Position numbers and translations under genes: made by a program. Positions 17,246 through 25,869 of a DNA stretch of 62,028 nt are shown here, piece by piece. The notes below the pieces were generated by a model that saw only the letters and a list, made by a program, of their open reading frames with translations, did no database searches and had not been told where the DNA came from. The stretch covers positions 1-62,028 of the forward strand of contig NZ_REFZ01000019.1 of the NCBI RefSeq assembly GCF_003841465.1. The letters run 5' to 3'. Source of the DNA: Natrarchaeobius oligotrophus (GTDB lineage Archaea > Halobacteriota > Halobacteria > Halobacteriales > Natrialbaceae). Position 1 is the first letter of the stretch. Each line of letters begins with the position of its first letter.

Positions 17246-17313
17246 GGCGGGGATGCGAGGCCGACCCGCCGCGGGACGAAGCAGTTACGGGGCCGAACGC
17301 GGTATCTTCACCC

Positions 17314-17349
17314 ATGATCGTCGACGCCGACTGGAGGGACGACCGATGA
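17314..17349 (+). CDS. Candidate 11-codon upstream ORF coupled by ATGA
   Basis: The frame MIVDADWRDDR starts at an ATG 30 bases after a TATA-like CAGTTACGG and stops at TGA 17347-17349, overlapping the next gene's ATG (17346). A Shine-Dalgarno GGAGG at 17333-17337 lies inside it, 8 bases before the downstream start. It would suit a leaderless leader ORF with termination-reinitiation. Confidence 0.45.
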   Translation: MIVDADWRDDR

Positions 17350-17762
17350 CGAGTGACGCCGGACAACCCGACGACGCCGGGATCGATCCGGAACGGTGCG
17401 ACGAGATCGCGGACGCGACCGAGGACCTCGTGATCGAACTCCGCGACGAGCCGGTTACCGAATCGCGCCTCGAGGGGTTGTTCGACGAGGCGACCACGAG
17501 CGATCCGCGCATCTGGAACACCGTGACGGCGTTCATCGACGTCGAGGACGGCGAGGCCGTCGTCACGGACGAGTCGAAACTGGCGGAAGGAAAGTGGGCC
17601 CCGGAGATCGTCGAGGACTGCGATACGATGGTGACGATCGACGTCCAGCCCGGACTGATGCCCGACGACTTCGCGTACCTCGTCGGCAGGGAGCTAACCG
17701 ACCGGATCGAGGAGTTCCGCGAGCGAGCGGAAGCCGCACGCGACGACCGATGGCGTGAGTGA
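17346..17762 (+). CDS. Conserved haloarchaeal protein of unknown function
   Basis: This is a 138-residue, strongly acidic, soluble protein starting MTSDAGQPDDAGIDPERCDEI. A helical N-terminal part is followed by an alpha/beta part (VTAFIDVEDGEAVVTDESKLAEGKW, then MVTIDVQPGLMPDDFAYLVGREL). I recognise no catalytic motif. The start is fixed by a GGAGG ribosome-binding site 8 bases upstream, located within a tiny upstream ORF whose stop overlaps this ATG. That makes translational coupling likely. Confidence 0.6.
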   Translation: MTSDAGQPDDAGIDPERCDEIADATEDLVIELRDEPVTESRLEGLFDEATTSDPRIWNTVTAFIDVEDGEAVVTDESKLAEGKWAPEIVEDCDTMVTIDVQPGLMPDDFAYLVGRELTDRIEEFRERAEAARDDRWRE

Positions 17763-17943
17763 TACGGAGTACCGTACCGGTGCACCCGCCGTCCGGGTCG
17801 CGGGTGCGCCGGAACTGACGTACGGTAAACCGTATGACGGCTCGTCCGCATCGGATCACGTTGCGTAGCCCGACGCCGGGAACGCGACTCGCGAGGCGGA
17901 ATCGACCACGTGGTATATAAAAGCTGTATCCCCTAGTGGCCGT

Positions 17944-19815
17944 ATGAACGTCGTGCCGGACACGAGCGTGGTCATCGACGGCCGCGTGTCGGCGATGATC
18001 GAAGACGGGCAGTTCGAGGGAGCGACGATTTCGGTTCCCGAAGCCGTCGTCGCGGAACTCGAGGCGCAGGCCAACGACGGCATCGAGACGGGTTGGGACG
18101 GCTTAGAAGAGCTGAAACGGCTGGCCGAACTCGCCGACGAGGCGACCATCGACCTGGTGTACGTGGGCGAGCGCCCCGACGCCATCGAGCGGGGCCACGC
18201 CTCCGAGGGCGAGATCGACGCGCTCATCCGCGACCTCGCGGAGGACCTCGAGGCGACGTTCGTGACGAGCGACATCGTCCAGGCCGAGGTGGCGAAGGCG
18301 AAGGGACTCGACGTCAGACACGTCTCGCCCGAAACCCGCCGCGTCGGAACGCTCGCCGTCGAGGAGTTCTTCGACGACGAGACGATGAGCGTCCACCTCA
18401 AGACCGACGCCGTCCCGCGAGCCAAACGCGGCGAACTCGGCTCGATGCACTACGAGGAGATCGCCGACGAGCCCCTCGATGAGGAGAGGATGGACGAGTA
18501 CGCCCGCGAGGTCGTCGACGGCGCGAAGGAAGCGCCCGACGGATTCATCGAACTCTCGGAGCCGGGGATGAAGATCGTCCAGTTTCGGGACTACCGGATC
18601 GCAATCGGCCGGCCGCCGTTTTCCGACGGGATCGAGATCACCGCCGTCCGTCCGATCGCCCAGACGGACCTCGAGGACTACGAGAACGCCCGGGAGCTGA
18701 AGGATCGGTTGCTCGAGCGCCAGCGCGGCGTTCTCATTTCGGGTGCGCCCGGTGCCGGGAAGTCGACGTTCGCCCAGGCCGTCGCTCGCTTCATCTCGGA
18801 TCACGATTACGCGGTCAAGACGATGGAGAAACCGCGTGACCTCCAGGTCGGTCCCGACATCACCCAGTACACCGAACTGAGCGGCCAGATGGCCAAGACC
18901 GCCGACGCGCTGTTGATGGTCCGGCCGGATTACACCATCTACGACGAGGTCAGAAAGACCGACGACTTCGAGGTCTTCGCGGACATGCGGCTGGCGGGCG
19001 TCGGGATGATCGGCGTCGTCCACGCGACCCGACCGATCGACGCCCTCCAGCGGCTGGTCGGTCGCGTCGAACTCGGGATGATTCCGCAGGTGGTCGACAC
19101 GGTCGTCTACATCGAGGCCGGATCGGTCCACACGGTGTACGACGTCCGAACGGAGGTGAAAGTTCCCGCCGGCCTCACCGAGGAGGACCTCGCCCGCCCC
19201 GTGATCCAGGTGACGAACTTCGAGACGAACGAGCCGGAGTACGAGATCTACACCTTCAACCGTCAGGTCGTCACCGTCCCGCTAAAAGACGACGACGGCG
19301 GACCCGGAACCGACACCGGCGTCGACCGAATCGCCAAACAGGAGATCGAACGCGAGATCCGCTCGATCGCACGCGGCTACGTCGACGTCCAGCTCAAGAG
19401 CCAGAACAAAGCCGTCGTCTACGTCGAGGAAGACGACATCTCGAGCGTCATCGGGAAAGGAGGCGGCCGCATCACCGACGTCGAAAACCGGCTGGGGATC
19501 GACATCGACGTTCGCACGCACGACGAGAACCCCCACCGCGGGGCCGGCGGCGGAAGCGCGAGCGCGAACGGCGGTGGCGGCGGCCAGGAGGCCGCCGGAC
19601 AGATGGTCTCCCCGGAGATCACCTCCCGCCACATCGTCATCCCGGTCGACGGCAACCACGGCGAAACCGTCGAGATCCAGGCCGACGGCGACTACCTCTT
19701 CACCGCGACGGTGAGCCGCGGGGGCGAGATTCAGGTCTCGCGGGGAAGCGCGATCGCCGACGAGCTCGAGGCGGCGATCGATCGGAAAGCGCCGATCAGC
19801 GTCGTGCCGTCGTAA
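17944..19815 (+). CDS. PINc-ATPase-KH protein
   Basis: This 623-residue protein belongs to the archaeal PINc/VapC family of ATPases. Order: an N-terminal PIN nuclease domain (residues 1-140; acidic positions in VPDTSVVIDGR, SEGEIDALI and FVTSDIVQAEVAKAKG), a PilT-like RecA-fold ATPase (Walker A GAPGAGKST near residues 263-271; HATRPIDALQRLVGR) and a C-terminal KH RNA-binding domain (IGKGGGRITDVENRLGI near 498-520). A Gly-rich linker and a further beta domain end it. It probably acts on RNA in an ATP-driven way; the target is unknown. A strong TATA (TATATAAAAG, 17911-17920) precedes the leaderless ATG. Confidence 0.88.
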   Translation: MNVVPDTSVVIDGRVSAMIEDGQFEGATISVPEAVVAELEAQANDGIETGWDGLEELKRLAELADEATIDLVYVGERPDAIERGHASEGEIDALIRDLAEDLEATFVTSDIVQAEVAKAKGLDVRHVSPETRRVGTLAVEEFFDDETMSVHLKTDAVPRAKRGELGSMHYEEIADEPLDEERMDEYAREVVDGAKEAPDGFIELSEPGMKIVQFRDYRIAIGRPPFSDGIEITAVRPIAQTDLEDYENARELKDRLLERQRGVLISGAPGAGKSTFAQAVARFISDHDYAVKTMEKPRDLQVGPDITQYTELSGQMAKTADALLMVRPDYTIYDEVRKTDDFEVFADMRLAGVGMIGVVHATRPIDALQRLVGRVELGMIPQVVDTVVYIEAGSVHTVYDVRTEVKVPAGLTEEDLARPVIQVTNFETNEPEYEIYTFNRQVVTVPLKDDDGGPGTDTGVDRIAKQEIEREIRSIARGYVDVQLKSQNKAVVYVEEDDISSVIGKGGGRITDVENRLGIDIDVRTHDENPHRGAGGGSASANGGGGGQEAAGQMVSPEITSRHIVIPVDGNHGETVEIQADGDYLFTATVSRGGEIQVSRGSAIADELEAAIDRKAPISVVPS

Positions 19816-19891
19816 TCGGTTCCCTCCCTTCTCGAGCGGTTCGTTTTCGGTGGCTATCGTAGTCGACGTCCGACGGCTCGAGCGGTGGGTA

Positions 19892-21148
19892 TCACAGCCG
19901 ATGCGCGATCGTGTACCGCCGACCCGGCCGCCGCCGGAACCCGTAGAGCGTGCCGTCGGCGATCACGACGAGTCGGTCGCCGACGAGACGCAGGTCGCCG
20001 GCGCAGCCGAGTTCCTCGAGCGGCGGCACGTGCCACCACGGTTCGCCCTCGTGCGTGATCGCGACCAGTCCGCAATCGGTCGCTCCGGGACCGGTTCCGC
20101 GGCCGTAGACGCCGTCGGCGTCTGCGACCGGCGGCTCCCGGAACGAGTAGTCGTCGCGGGACCAGACGCGCCGGCCCTCGTCGACGTCGACCGCCTCGAG
20201 CGTTCCGTCCGCGTAGTGGTAGAGTCGGTCGCGCTCCTCGACGACCAGCGGCGTCGCGCGCGCCGTCGGTCCCTCGAGTTCGACGACGAACGCGGGGTCG
20301 TCCCCGTCGAAGAACGCCAGAATTTCGTCGTCGACGCCGACGACGGCGGTCGATCCGCTCGTCTCGAGCCAGCCGGGCGGGGCCGGGATCGACGCGGCGG
20401 TTCGGACGTCGCCGTCGGCGGTGACGCCGTACAGCACGGGTTCGCGGTCCGCTCCGGTCCCGCCGGCATCGTCGTTCGTCCCATCGGATTCGTCGGCATC
20501 CGTTCCTTCGTCGGTACCGATCGCCCACACCCGCCCGGATCCGACGGCGACGTCGACGATCCGGCGTCCGCCGAACGCCTCGCGCCCGAGGTCGAACCGC
20601 GTCGCTCCGTCGTCGGCGTCGAACGCGACGAGCCCGTCGGCGTGAACGCCCGCGACCAGGGCGTCATCCGCGATCAGCGAGCGGTCGGCTCCGTCCCAGT
20701 CGGTCCGCCATCGCCGTCGGACGTCCGTGCCGGCGTCCCACTCGTCGGTTGCGGGTTCGCGCTCGAGCGCCGTCACCCGCCCGTCTTCGAGGGGGACGTA
20801 CGCCCGACCGTCGGCGACCGCCGGCTCGCCCGCGTACTGGGTCTCGGCGGCGCCGCTCCAGATTCGCGTTCCCTTCGAGTCGTAGACGGTGACGTAGGCG
20901 TCCTCCACCTCGACGAACCCGGTTCCGTGTTCGACGACTCGCCCGTTCCGATTGCGAATCCTGAACAGCGACGCGTCGTCGACGAGCCACCGTTCGTCGC
21001 TGGTGCGGGTGAATCCCGGACTGCCGCCGGCGTCGTCGCGCCAGTCCAGTTCGCCGCCGGCGGGCTGGTAGCCACAGCCGGCGAGCCCCGTCGCGAGGAC
21101 CGTACCGGTCGACGCCAGGAGTCGTCGGCGGGAGACGGAGTCGGTCAT
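19892..21148 (-). CDS. PQQ-like beta-propeller lipoprotein
   Basis: This 418-residue exported protein has a twin-arginine signal (SRRRLLASTGTVLATG) followed by the lipobox LAGC, so it is probably a Tat-exported lipoprotein. The mature part shows repeated blades with WxxD- and RVWSRDDYSF-type strands, TAYVPLEDGRVTALE-like repeats and short Asp-rich loops, typical of the PQQ-binding-like eight-bladed propeller. Such propellers in haloarchaea rarely bind PQQ and more often scaffold extracellular complexes. Its start overlaps the stop of the M48 protease gene by four bases (ATGA), so the two are co-translated. Confidence 0.8.
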   Translation of the reverse strand: MTDSVSRRRLLASTGTVLATGLAGCGYQPAGGELDWRDDAGGSPGFTRTSDERWLVDDASLFRIRNRNGRVVEHGTGFVEVEDAYVTVYDSKGTRIWSGAAETQYAGEPAVADGRAYVPLEDGRVTALEREPATDEWDAGTDVRRRWRTDWDGADRSLIADDALVAGVHADGLVAFDADDGATRFDLGREAFGGRRIVDVAVGSGRVWAIGTDEGTDADESDGTNDDAGGTGADREPVLYGVTADGDVRTAASIPAPPGWLETSGSTAVVGVDDEILAFFDGDDPAFVVELEGPTARATPLVVEERDRLYHYADGTLEAVDVDEGRRVWSRDDYSFREPPVADADGVYGRGTGPGATDCGLVAITHEGEPWWHVPPLEELGCAGDLRLVGDRLVVIADGTLYGFRRRPGRRYTIAHRL

Positions 21149-22230
21149 CCACGAGCCACCTCGGAGGGGACGTCGGTCTCGCGAGCGAGTTCGCGAAGAC
21201 GGTCGATCCGGTCTTCGGTCGGCGGGTGGGTGTCCGGAAAGATGTCGGTGCTGACCAGCTCCTTTGAGCCGAACGCGCGAGCTTCGAGCGGGGCGACGTA
21301 GAGCGCTTCGGTGCCGCCGTCGAGCTTTCGGAGGTCCCGGTCGGGGAGTTCGGGCATCGTCTCGTCGAGCGTCTCGAGCGCGCTCGCGAGGGCGGCGGGC
21401 GAGCCGGTGATCGCGGCCGCGGCGCGATCCGCGGCGTACTCGCGGTGGCGCGAGAGAACTCGGTAGAGCAGGACGCTCGCGGCCCAGAACATCGCGGAGA
21501 CGGCGAGCGTGACGACGGCGCAGACGACGATGACGACGATCGCGACCGCCAGCCCCCGTCCGTCGCTGTTTCCGCTACGCGAACTCCCGCCGCCGGCACC
21601 GAGCAGCCGGTAGAGGCCGTAGAGAACGTAGAAGGCGGCGATCGCGAGATAGTAGGTGATCGTCGGGAGCAACCACGCGACAGTCATCAGGTTCGCGTCC
21701 CGGTTTTTCACGTGGGCGAGTTCGTGCGCCAACACGGCCTCGAGTTCGTCGTCCTCGAGGCGCTCTATGAGTCCGGTCGTGACGACCACCGTTCCCGTCG
21801 CACCGGGATCGTCCCCGCGGAGTCCGCGGATCGATCCGCCGGCGACGGCGAACGCGTTGGGGACCTCGCTGGAAACGACGGCGAGATCGGGTTTCGACGC
21901 GTCGACCTGGGCCGCGAGTCTGGTGAGCGTCGCGTGGAGGTCCGGGTACTCGTCGCTGGAGACGACGCGCGCGCCGACCGACCCGAGCGCCGTTCGCGGG
22001 CCGTACCGGTACTGGAGGGCCAGTCCGGCCAGCACGACGACGGTGAGAACGATCGGATCGACGTAGAACTCCCCGTGATACGGCCGTTCGGTGGCCCACT
22101 CGAGAAGCGCGATGCCGAGGGTGTTCGCGAGAAACAGGAACGTGTAGACGAAGACGAACGGGAGGAGGACGATCAGTCCGAGCGCGGCGATCATCCGCCG
22201 CCGAAGCGTGCGGTCTGGGTGGAGGGACAT
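21145..22230 (-). CDS. htpX: HtpX-like M48 membrane metalloprotease
   Basis: This roughly 361-residue zinc protease of the inner-membrane quality-control family has two N-terminal membrane helices (MIAALGLIVLLPFVFVYTF; IVLTVVVLAGLALQY). The zinc motif HELAH lies in EAVLAHELAHVKNRDANL, followed by two more helices and the distal glutamate region HREYAADRAAAAI. HPPTEDRIDRL near the end is typical of HtpX. Two starts are possible: ATG 22230 (MSLHPDRT) or an in-frame GTG at 22254; the TATA-like element (22272-22279) fits a very short leader for the ATG. The downstream lipoprotein may be its partner or substrate. Confidence 0.87.
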   Translation of the reverse strand: MSLHPDRTLRRRMIAALGLIVLLPFVFVYTFLFLANTLGIALLEWATERPYHGEFYVDPIVLTVVVLAGLALQYRYGPRTALGSVGARVVSSDEYPDLHATLTRLAAQVDASKPDLAVVSSEVPNAFAVAGGSIRGLRGDDPGATGTVVVTTGLIERLEDDELEAVLAHELAHVKNRDANLMTVAWLLPTITYYLAIAAFYVLYGLYRLLGAGGGSSRSGNSDGRGLAVAIVVIVVCAVVTLAVSAMFWAASVLLYRVLSRHREYAADRAAAAITGSPAALASALETLDETMPELPDRDLRKLDGGTEALYVAPLEARAFGSKELVSTDIFPDTHPPTEDRIDRLRELARETDVPSEVARG

Positions 22231-22420
22231 AGGGGACGCGAACCGATCGTTCACACCGTGGAAGGTGACAGAATATAATTGTATCCATCGAAGCGTTTCG
22301 GGACGGCGAGACCGATCCGGTCACGCGACTGACGCCCACACGGTTGGCTACTAGCTGTTTAAGGAATACGTATATTTTGAGGACAAATGTTTTACTATCT
22401 CGTTTCAAGCACTCGGATGA

Positions 22421-23329
22421 GTGAAAGTGTGCGTGCATAAGCGTTCATCCGTCTACCAGAATGGCGACAACGAGAAACGATCGTTCAGGACGGATCGCCG
22501 GCATCTCGAGCGAGTGCGCGAACGGATCGCCGGCCACCTTCGGGCGACGGTCGACGATGCGGGTGCCAACGGCGTCGTCGTCGGAATGAGCGGCGGAATC
22601 GACTCGACGCTGACCGCGACGCTAGCCGTCGAGGCGCTCGGCGGCGACAGCGTCGTCGGACTCGGCATGCCCGTTCACAAGACCGAACGTCCTCACGCCG
22701 TCGAGGCCCGGACGATCGCGGAAGGGCTCGGAATCGAGTTCCACGAGATCCACCTGCGTCCCCTGCTCGAGGCGTTCGAGGAGGCGTTCACCAGCCGCTT
22801 CGAGTCGCCGGCGGACGGAACGCGACCGAACGAGCGAAATCGCGCGCTCGGAAACGCCGTGGCGCGGTTGCGAATGCTCTGTGCGTACTACGTGTCGAAC
22901 CGCCAGTCGCGGCTCGTCCTCGGGACCGCGAACCGGTCGGAGCTGTTGCTCGGGTACTTCACCAAATTCGGCGACGGCGGGGTCGACGTCAATCCGATCG
23001 GAGATCTCTACAAGACCGAGGTGCGAGCGCTCGCGAGACGCGTCGGCGTTCCGCGGCGCATCGTCTCCAAGGAGCCGACGGCGGGATTCTGGGCCGGACA
23101 GACCGACGCCGACGAACTCGGGGTCTCCTACGAGCGCGTCGACCCGTTTCTGGCCCGCGTCGTCGACGACTGCCAGCCGATCGACGACGCCATCGACGGC
23201 CTCGAGATCGACCGCGAGACGGCGTCAGACGTGGCCGACCTCGTCGTCGAAACCGCCCACAAACGGAGTCCGCCGCCGACACCGGGGATCGACGGGCGAT
23301 CCGATCTCGGCGGCCGGTTCGACTCTTGA
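22421..23329 (+). CDS. nadE: NH3-dependent NAD+ synthase family protein
   Basis: This 302-residue N-type ATP pyrophosphatase amidates deamido-NAD to NAD. The PP-loop is GMSGGIDSTLTA (SGGIDS at 57-62), followed by LGTANRSELLLGYFTKFGDGGVDVNPIGDLYKTEVRAL, split here only by description, and the KEPTAGFWAGQTDADELG loop. No glutaminase domain is present, as usual for archaea. It starts at a GTG with the TATA-like TTTTACTAT 27 bases upstream. The N-terminal 20 residues (MKVCVHKRSSVYQNGDNEKR) are unusual; initiation slightly downstream cannot be excluded. Confidence 0.87.
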   Translation: MKVCVHKRSSVYQNGDNEKRSFRTDRRHLERVRERIAGHLRATVDDAGANGVVVGMSGGIDSTLTATLAVEALGGDSVVGLGMPVHKTERPHAVEARTIAEGLGIEFHEIHLRPLLEAFEEAFTSRFESPADGTRPNERNRALGNAVARLRMLCAYYVSNRQSRLVLGTANRSELLLGYFTKFGDGGVDVNPIGDLYKTEVRALARRVGVPRRIVSKEPTAGFWAGQTDADELGVSYERVDPFLARVVDDCQPIDDAIDGLEIDRETASDVADLVVETAHKRSPPPTPGIDGRSDLGGRFDS

Positions 23330-23459
23330 GACGGCGACCGAGCGGAGTCGACGCGCCCGGGGCCGGGTCGTCTCGAGCGCCGACTGTGAGACGCCGGTTG
23401 TGAGCCGTAGCTCGGCGACGGAGAGGACGGCTACCCGTCGTGCGGGCGCGAGGATTCGG

Positions 23460-23873
23460 TCACAGCCCGTCCTCGTTTCGGTACAGTTCCGGATTCCGCC
23501 ACCAGAACAGCCCCCACGAGAGCAGGAAACCGGCGACCATCGCGACGACGTCCTGTACGAGCCGGCTGAGTCCGAAATCGAGTATCGCGACGAGCGCGAG
23601 CGACGAGCCGACCACGGCACCCACGACGATGAAGACGACGTCGCCGAAGATCCGTTCCCGTCTGTGCTCCCAGTACTGCTGTCGATGCTCGTCGTACCAG
23701 ACGCCGACGTAGATCAACACGAGCGACATCGCGGTGATAATCGTGACGACGTGATACTCCTCCGCGAGCCCCGCGGGTCCGAGGACGAACACGTTCACCA
23801 GGTTGGCGACGATGGTCATCGCGAACAGCCCCACCAGCAACCACCCCCAGCGCGGTAATCGTTCCTTGTCCAT
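23460..23873 (-). CDS. Four-helix membrane protein of unknown function
   Basis: This 137-residue protein has four hydrophobic helices (around residues 10-30, 42-60, 77-98 and 103-125). A conserved-looking cytoplasmic loop YDEHRQQYWEHRRERIF separates the first and second pairs, and WWRNPELYRNE closes the chain. This resembles small haloarchaeal membrane proteins without known function. TATA-like CATTATCTC near 23904 lies about 31 bases before the ATG in the gene's direction. Confidence 0.6.
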   Translation of the reverse strand: MDKERLPRWGWLLVGLFAMTIVANLVNVFVLGPAGLAEEYHVVTIITAMSLVLIYVGVWYDEHRQQYWEHRRERIFGDVVFIVVGAVVGSSLALVAILDFGLSRLVQDVVAMVAGFLLSWGLFWWRNPELYRNEDGL

Positions 23874-24035
23874 GCGTGTGCACGGTCACCGCGTCGAGAT
23901 AATGGTGCCGTTCTCGACCGGAGAAGGGGCGACAGTGGCGGCCACACGATCCGTACTGGATTCGCACCGTCCGGTACCGGTCATCGTGACGATCGAGAAA
24001 ACGCGACGCCGATCGGCGGCGGGGCCTCGAGCGAA

Positions 24036-24329
24036 CTATTCGGCGCAGCAGGCGTCCTTTTTCGCGGGCTTCTCGACGCCGTTGCCGTCGGCCGCGACCG
24101 GCTCACAGAGCCGGTAGAGACTCTGTCTGGCGTCCGCAAAGTAGATGTCCTCGTCGACGATCCCGATCTCCTCGAGACGCTCGAGTGCGTACCGAACCGT
24201 TCTGGCCGAGAGCATCGATTCCTCGACGATCTGTTTCTGGGTCAGCGGTCCGTCGTACTCGAGGACTTTGAAGACGAGTTTCGCGCTCGGTGGCAGGTCT
24301 TCGATTTCCTCCCCGTCGGTCTCTCCCAT
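24036..24329 (-). CDS. Winged-helix MarR-like transcription regulator
   Basis: This is a 97-residue protein. Residues 14-68 form a winged helix-turn-helix (SAKLVFKVLEYDGPLTQKQIVEES, recognition helix SARTVRYALERLEEIGIV, wing YFADARQSLYRL). The tail ends KKDACCAE; the vicinal cysteines could sense redox state or metal, although this is speculation. A good TATA (ACTTTTATG in the gene's direction, near 24357) sits 28 bases before the ATG, indicating a leaderless message. This short winged-helix type is very common in haloarchaea. Confidence 0.8.
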   Translation of the reverse strand: MGETDGEEIEDLPPSAKLVFKVLEYDGPLTQKQIVEESMLSARTVRYALERLEEIGIVDEDIYFADARQSLYRLCEPVAADGNGVEKPAKKDACCAE

Positions 24330-24510
24330 GTTACGAATCGAAATCCCCCAGCAGCATAAAAGTTGAGCCTTACTCGAGACGAATCTACTTAAATACTACT
24401 TTTATAATATTGCAAAATATGGTCACAGGCCTCAATGGTCGGGATCACTCCATTTGACTGGCCGGTCAGAATTCGAACGTGACAGTCAGTCGGCCGAAGG
24501 AGAGCGATCA

Positions 24511-25716
24511 CTACAGGCGCTCCCAGACGTCTTCGTCGTCGTCGAACCCGCCGGCGTCCTCGGGGTCGCCGAACTCGTCGCTTCCTTCGAACTCCGAGAG
24601 TTCGCCCGGTGGAAGAACCTGTTCGGCGTCGACGACCGACTGCCCGTCGGAGAGGTCCATCTCCGGCCAGGTCGTCTGCTCCCAGAGGCCGCGCTCGCTG
24701 TAGTAGTAGACGACGTCGCCGTTGACGACGGCGAACAGTCCCCGCTGGCGGTCGTGAACCACCCGCTCGTTGGTATCGATCGCCACGTCGACGACGTCCT
24801 CGAGCGTATCGAGGGCGATGTGGTGATTCCCGATCCACATCGGAATCGAACCGCGCGAGATCCACTCCGCGTAGCGACGTTCGTGGACGGCGCGACGGGC
24901 GGACTCGACGTCGGCGGGCGATCGGTGGGCGACGAACGCGGCGCCCGCCAGCGCGAGCGTTCCGATCAGCGAGAGCAGGCCGATCACCAGCGGACTCTGC
25001 TGGTGGGTCGTCCGCTCCGTCCCGATCCTGTGCGTGTGCGGGGTCGAGTCGGAGAGTGGCTCGTCCGCGACTAGCCAGTAGGCGTCGTCGCTCAACTGAA
25101 GGGGCGTCGAGACGTTCTGCGTTCCCTGGTGCGTTCCGGTGTCGTACTCGACGTCGAGGTGAAGTTCGAGCGTGATCGACCCGACGCCGGCGATCGCCTC
25201 CTCGAGGCGGTGCAATCTGTCGTGGTACGACCGAACGTCGATCGTCGTCGACGACGTCGCGGCGCCGTCCTCGACGGACGCGGTCGCGTCCAGCTCCTCG
25301 TGGGTTTCGCTCCAGAACGTCTCGCCGTCGCGGTCCGCCACGAATCGGAGCGTGAGCCGGTGGGTGACGGTGACGTCGTCGACCGGCGCGCCGGCGGTTT
25401 CGTTTGCCACCCTGGTTTCGGGAGCGACCACGAGCTCCGGCGTGGCGTTCAGCAGGTAGACCGGACTGTCCGAGAGTTCGTCCCCGGCGCTCCAGAGGCC
25501 GGTGTCTTCGACGACCGTCGCGCTCGTGTGTACCTCCGACGTGACGGATTCCTGGGCGTACTGCGGCGAGGTTTCGGTCTCCGGATTCGCGACGACCCAG
25601 CCGGTCGCTGCCAGCGCGAGGATTCCGATCACGACGAGTGCGACGACGACTGTTCGTCCGTGTCGGGCGAGCAACAGATCGAGACGCGGATTGTCGATCA
25701 CTCGTTCATCCCCCAC
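24511..25716 (-). CDS. DUF5305-type membrane protein of the signal-peptidase cluster
   Basis: This 401-residue protein has a first membrane helix at residues 24-46 (TVVVALVVIGILALAATGWVV), an extracellular beta-rich region of about 200 residues (THRLTLRFVADRDGETFWSE; LDVEYDTGTHQGTQNVSTPL), a second helix near 245-265, and a cytoplasmic acidic tail. I associate this layout with DUF5305, which in haloarchaea is encoded beside SipW-like signal peptidases. It starts at GTG 25716. Directly downstream of the signal peptidase in the same direction (153-bp gap), it may be a chaperone or assembly partner for the secreted proteins of this cluster. Confidence 0.75.
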   Translation of the reverse strand: MGDERVIDNPRLDLLLARHGRTVVVALVVIGILALAATGWVVANPETETSPQYAQESVTSEVHTSATVVEDTGLWSAGDELSDSPVYLLNATPELVVAPETRVANETAGAPVDDVTVTHRLTLRFVADRDGETFWSETHEELDATASVEDGAATSSTTIDVRSYHDRLHRLEEAIAGVGSITLELHLDVEYDTGTHQGTQNVSTPLQLSDDAYWLVADEPLSDSTPHTHRIGTERTTHQQSPLVIGLLSLIGTLALAGAAFVAHRSPADVESARRAVHERRYAEWISRGSIPMWIGNHHIALDTLEDVVDVAIDTNERVVHDRQRGLFAVVNGDVVYYYSERGLWEQTTWPEMDLSDGQSVVDAEQVLPPGELSEFEGSDEFGDPEDAGGFDDDEDVWERL

Positions 25717-25869
25717 CGCCCTGCCGACGTTGTGTACCCGTCACCGATTCAGTATGCCGCCGAAAACGTCGGCAAGACAACGCATATATCGAGCCAGGGA
25801 TGCGACGAATATAACAATACTGGTTCGGCGACCGTCGCGAGAGTGGGATGAGACAGCGGTCGAACGTGC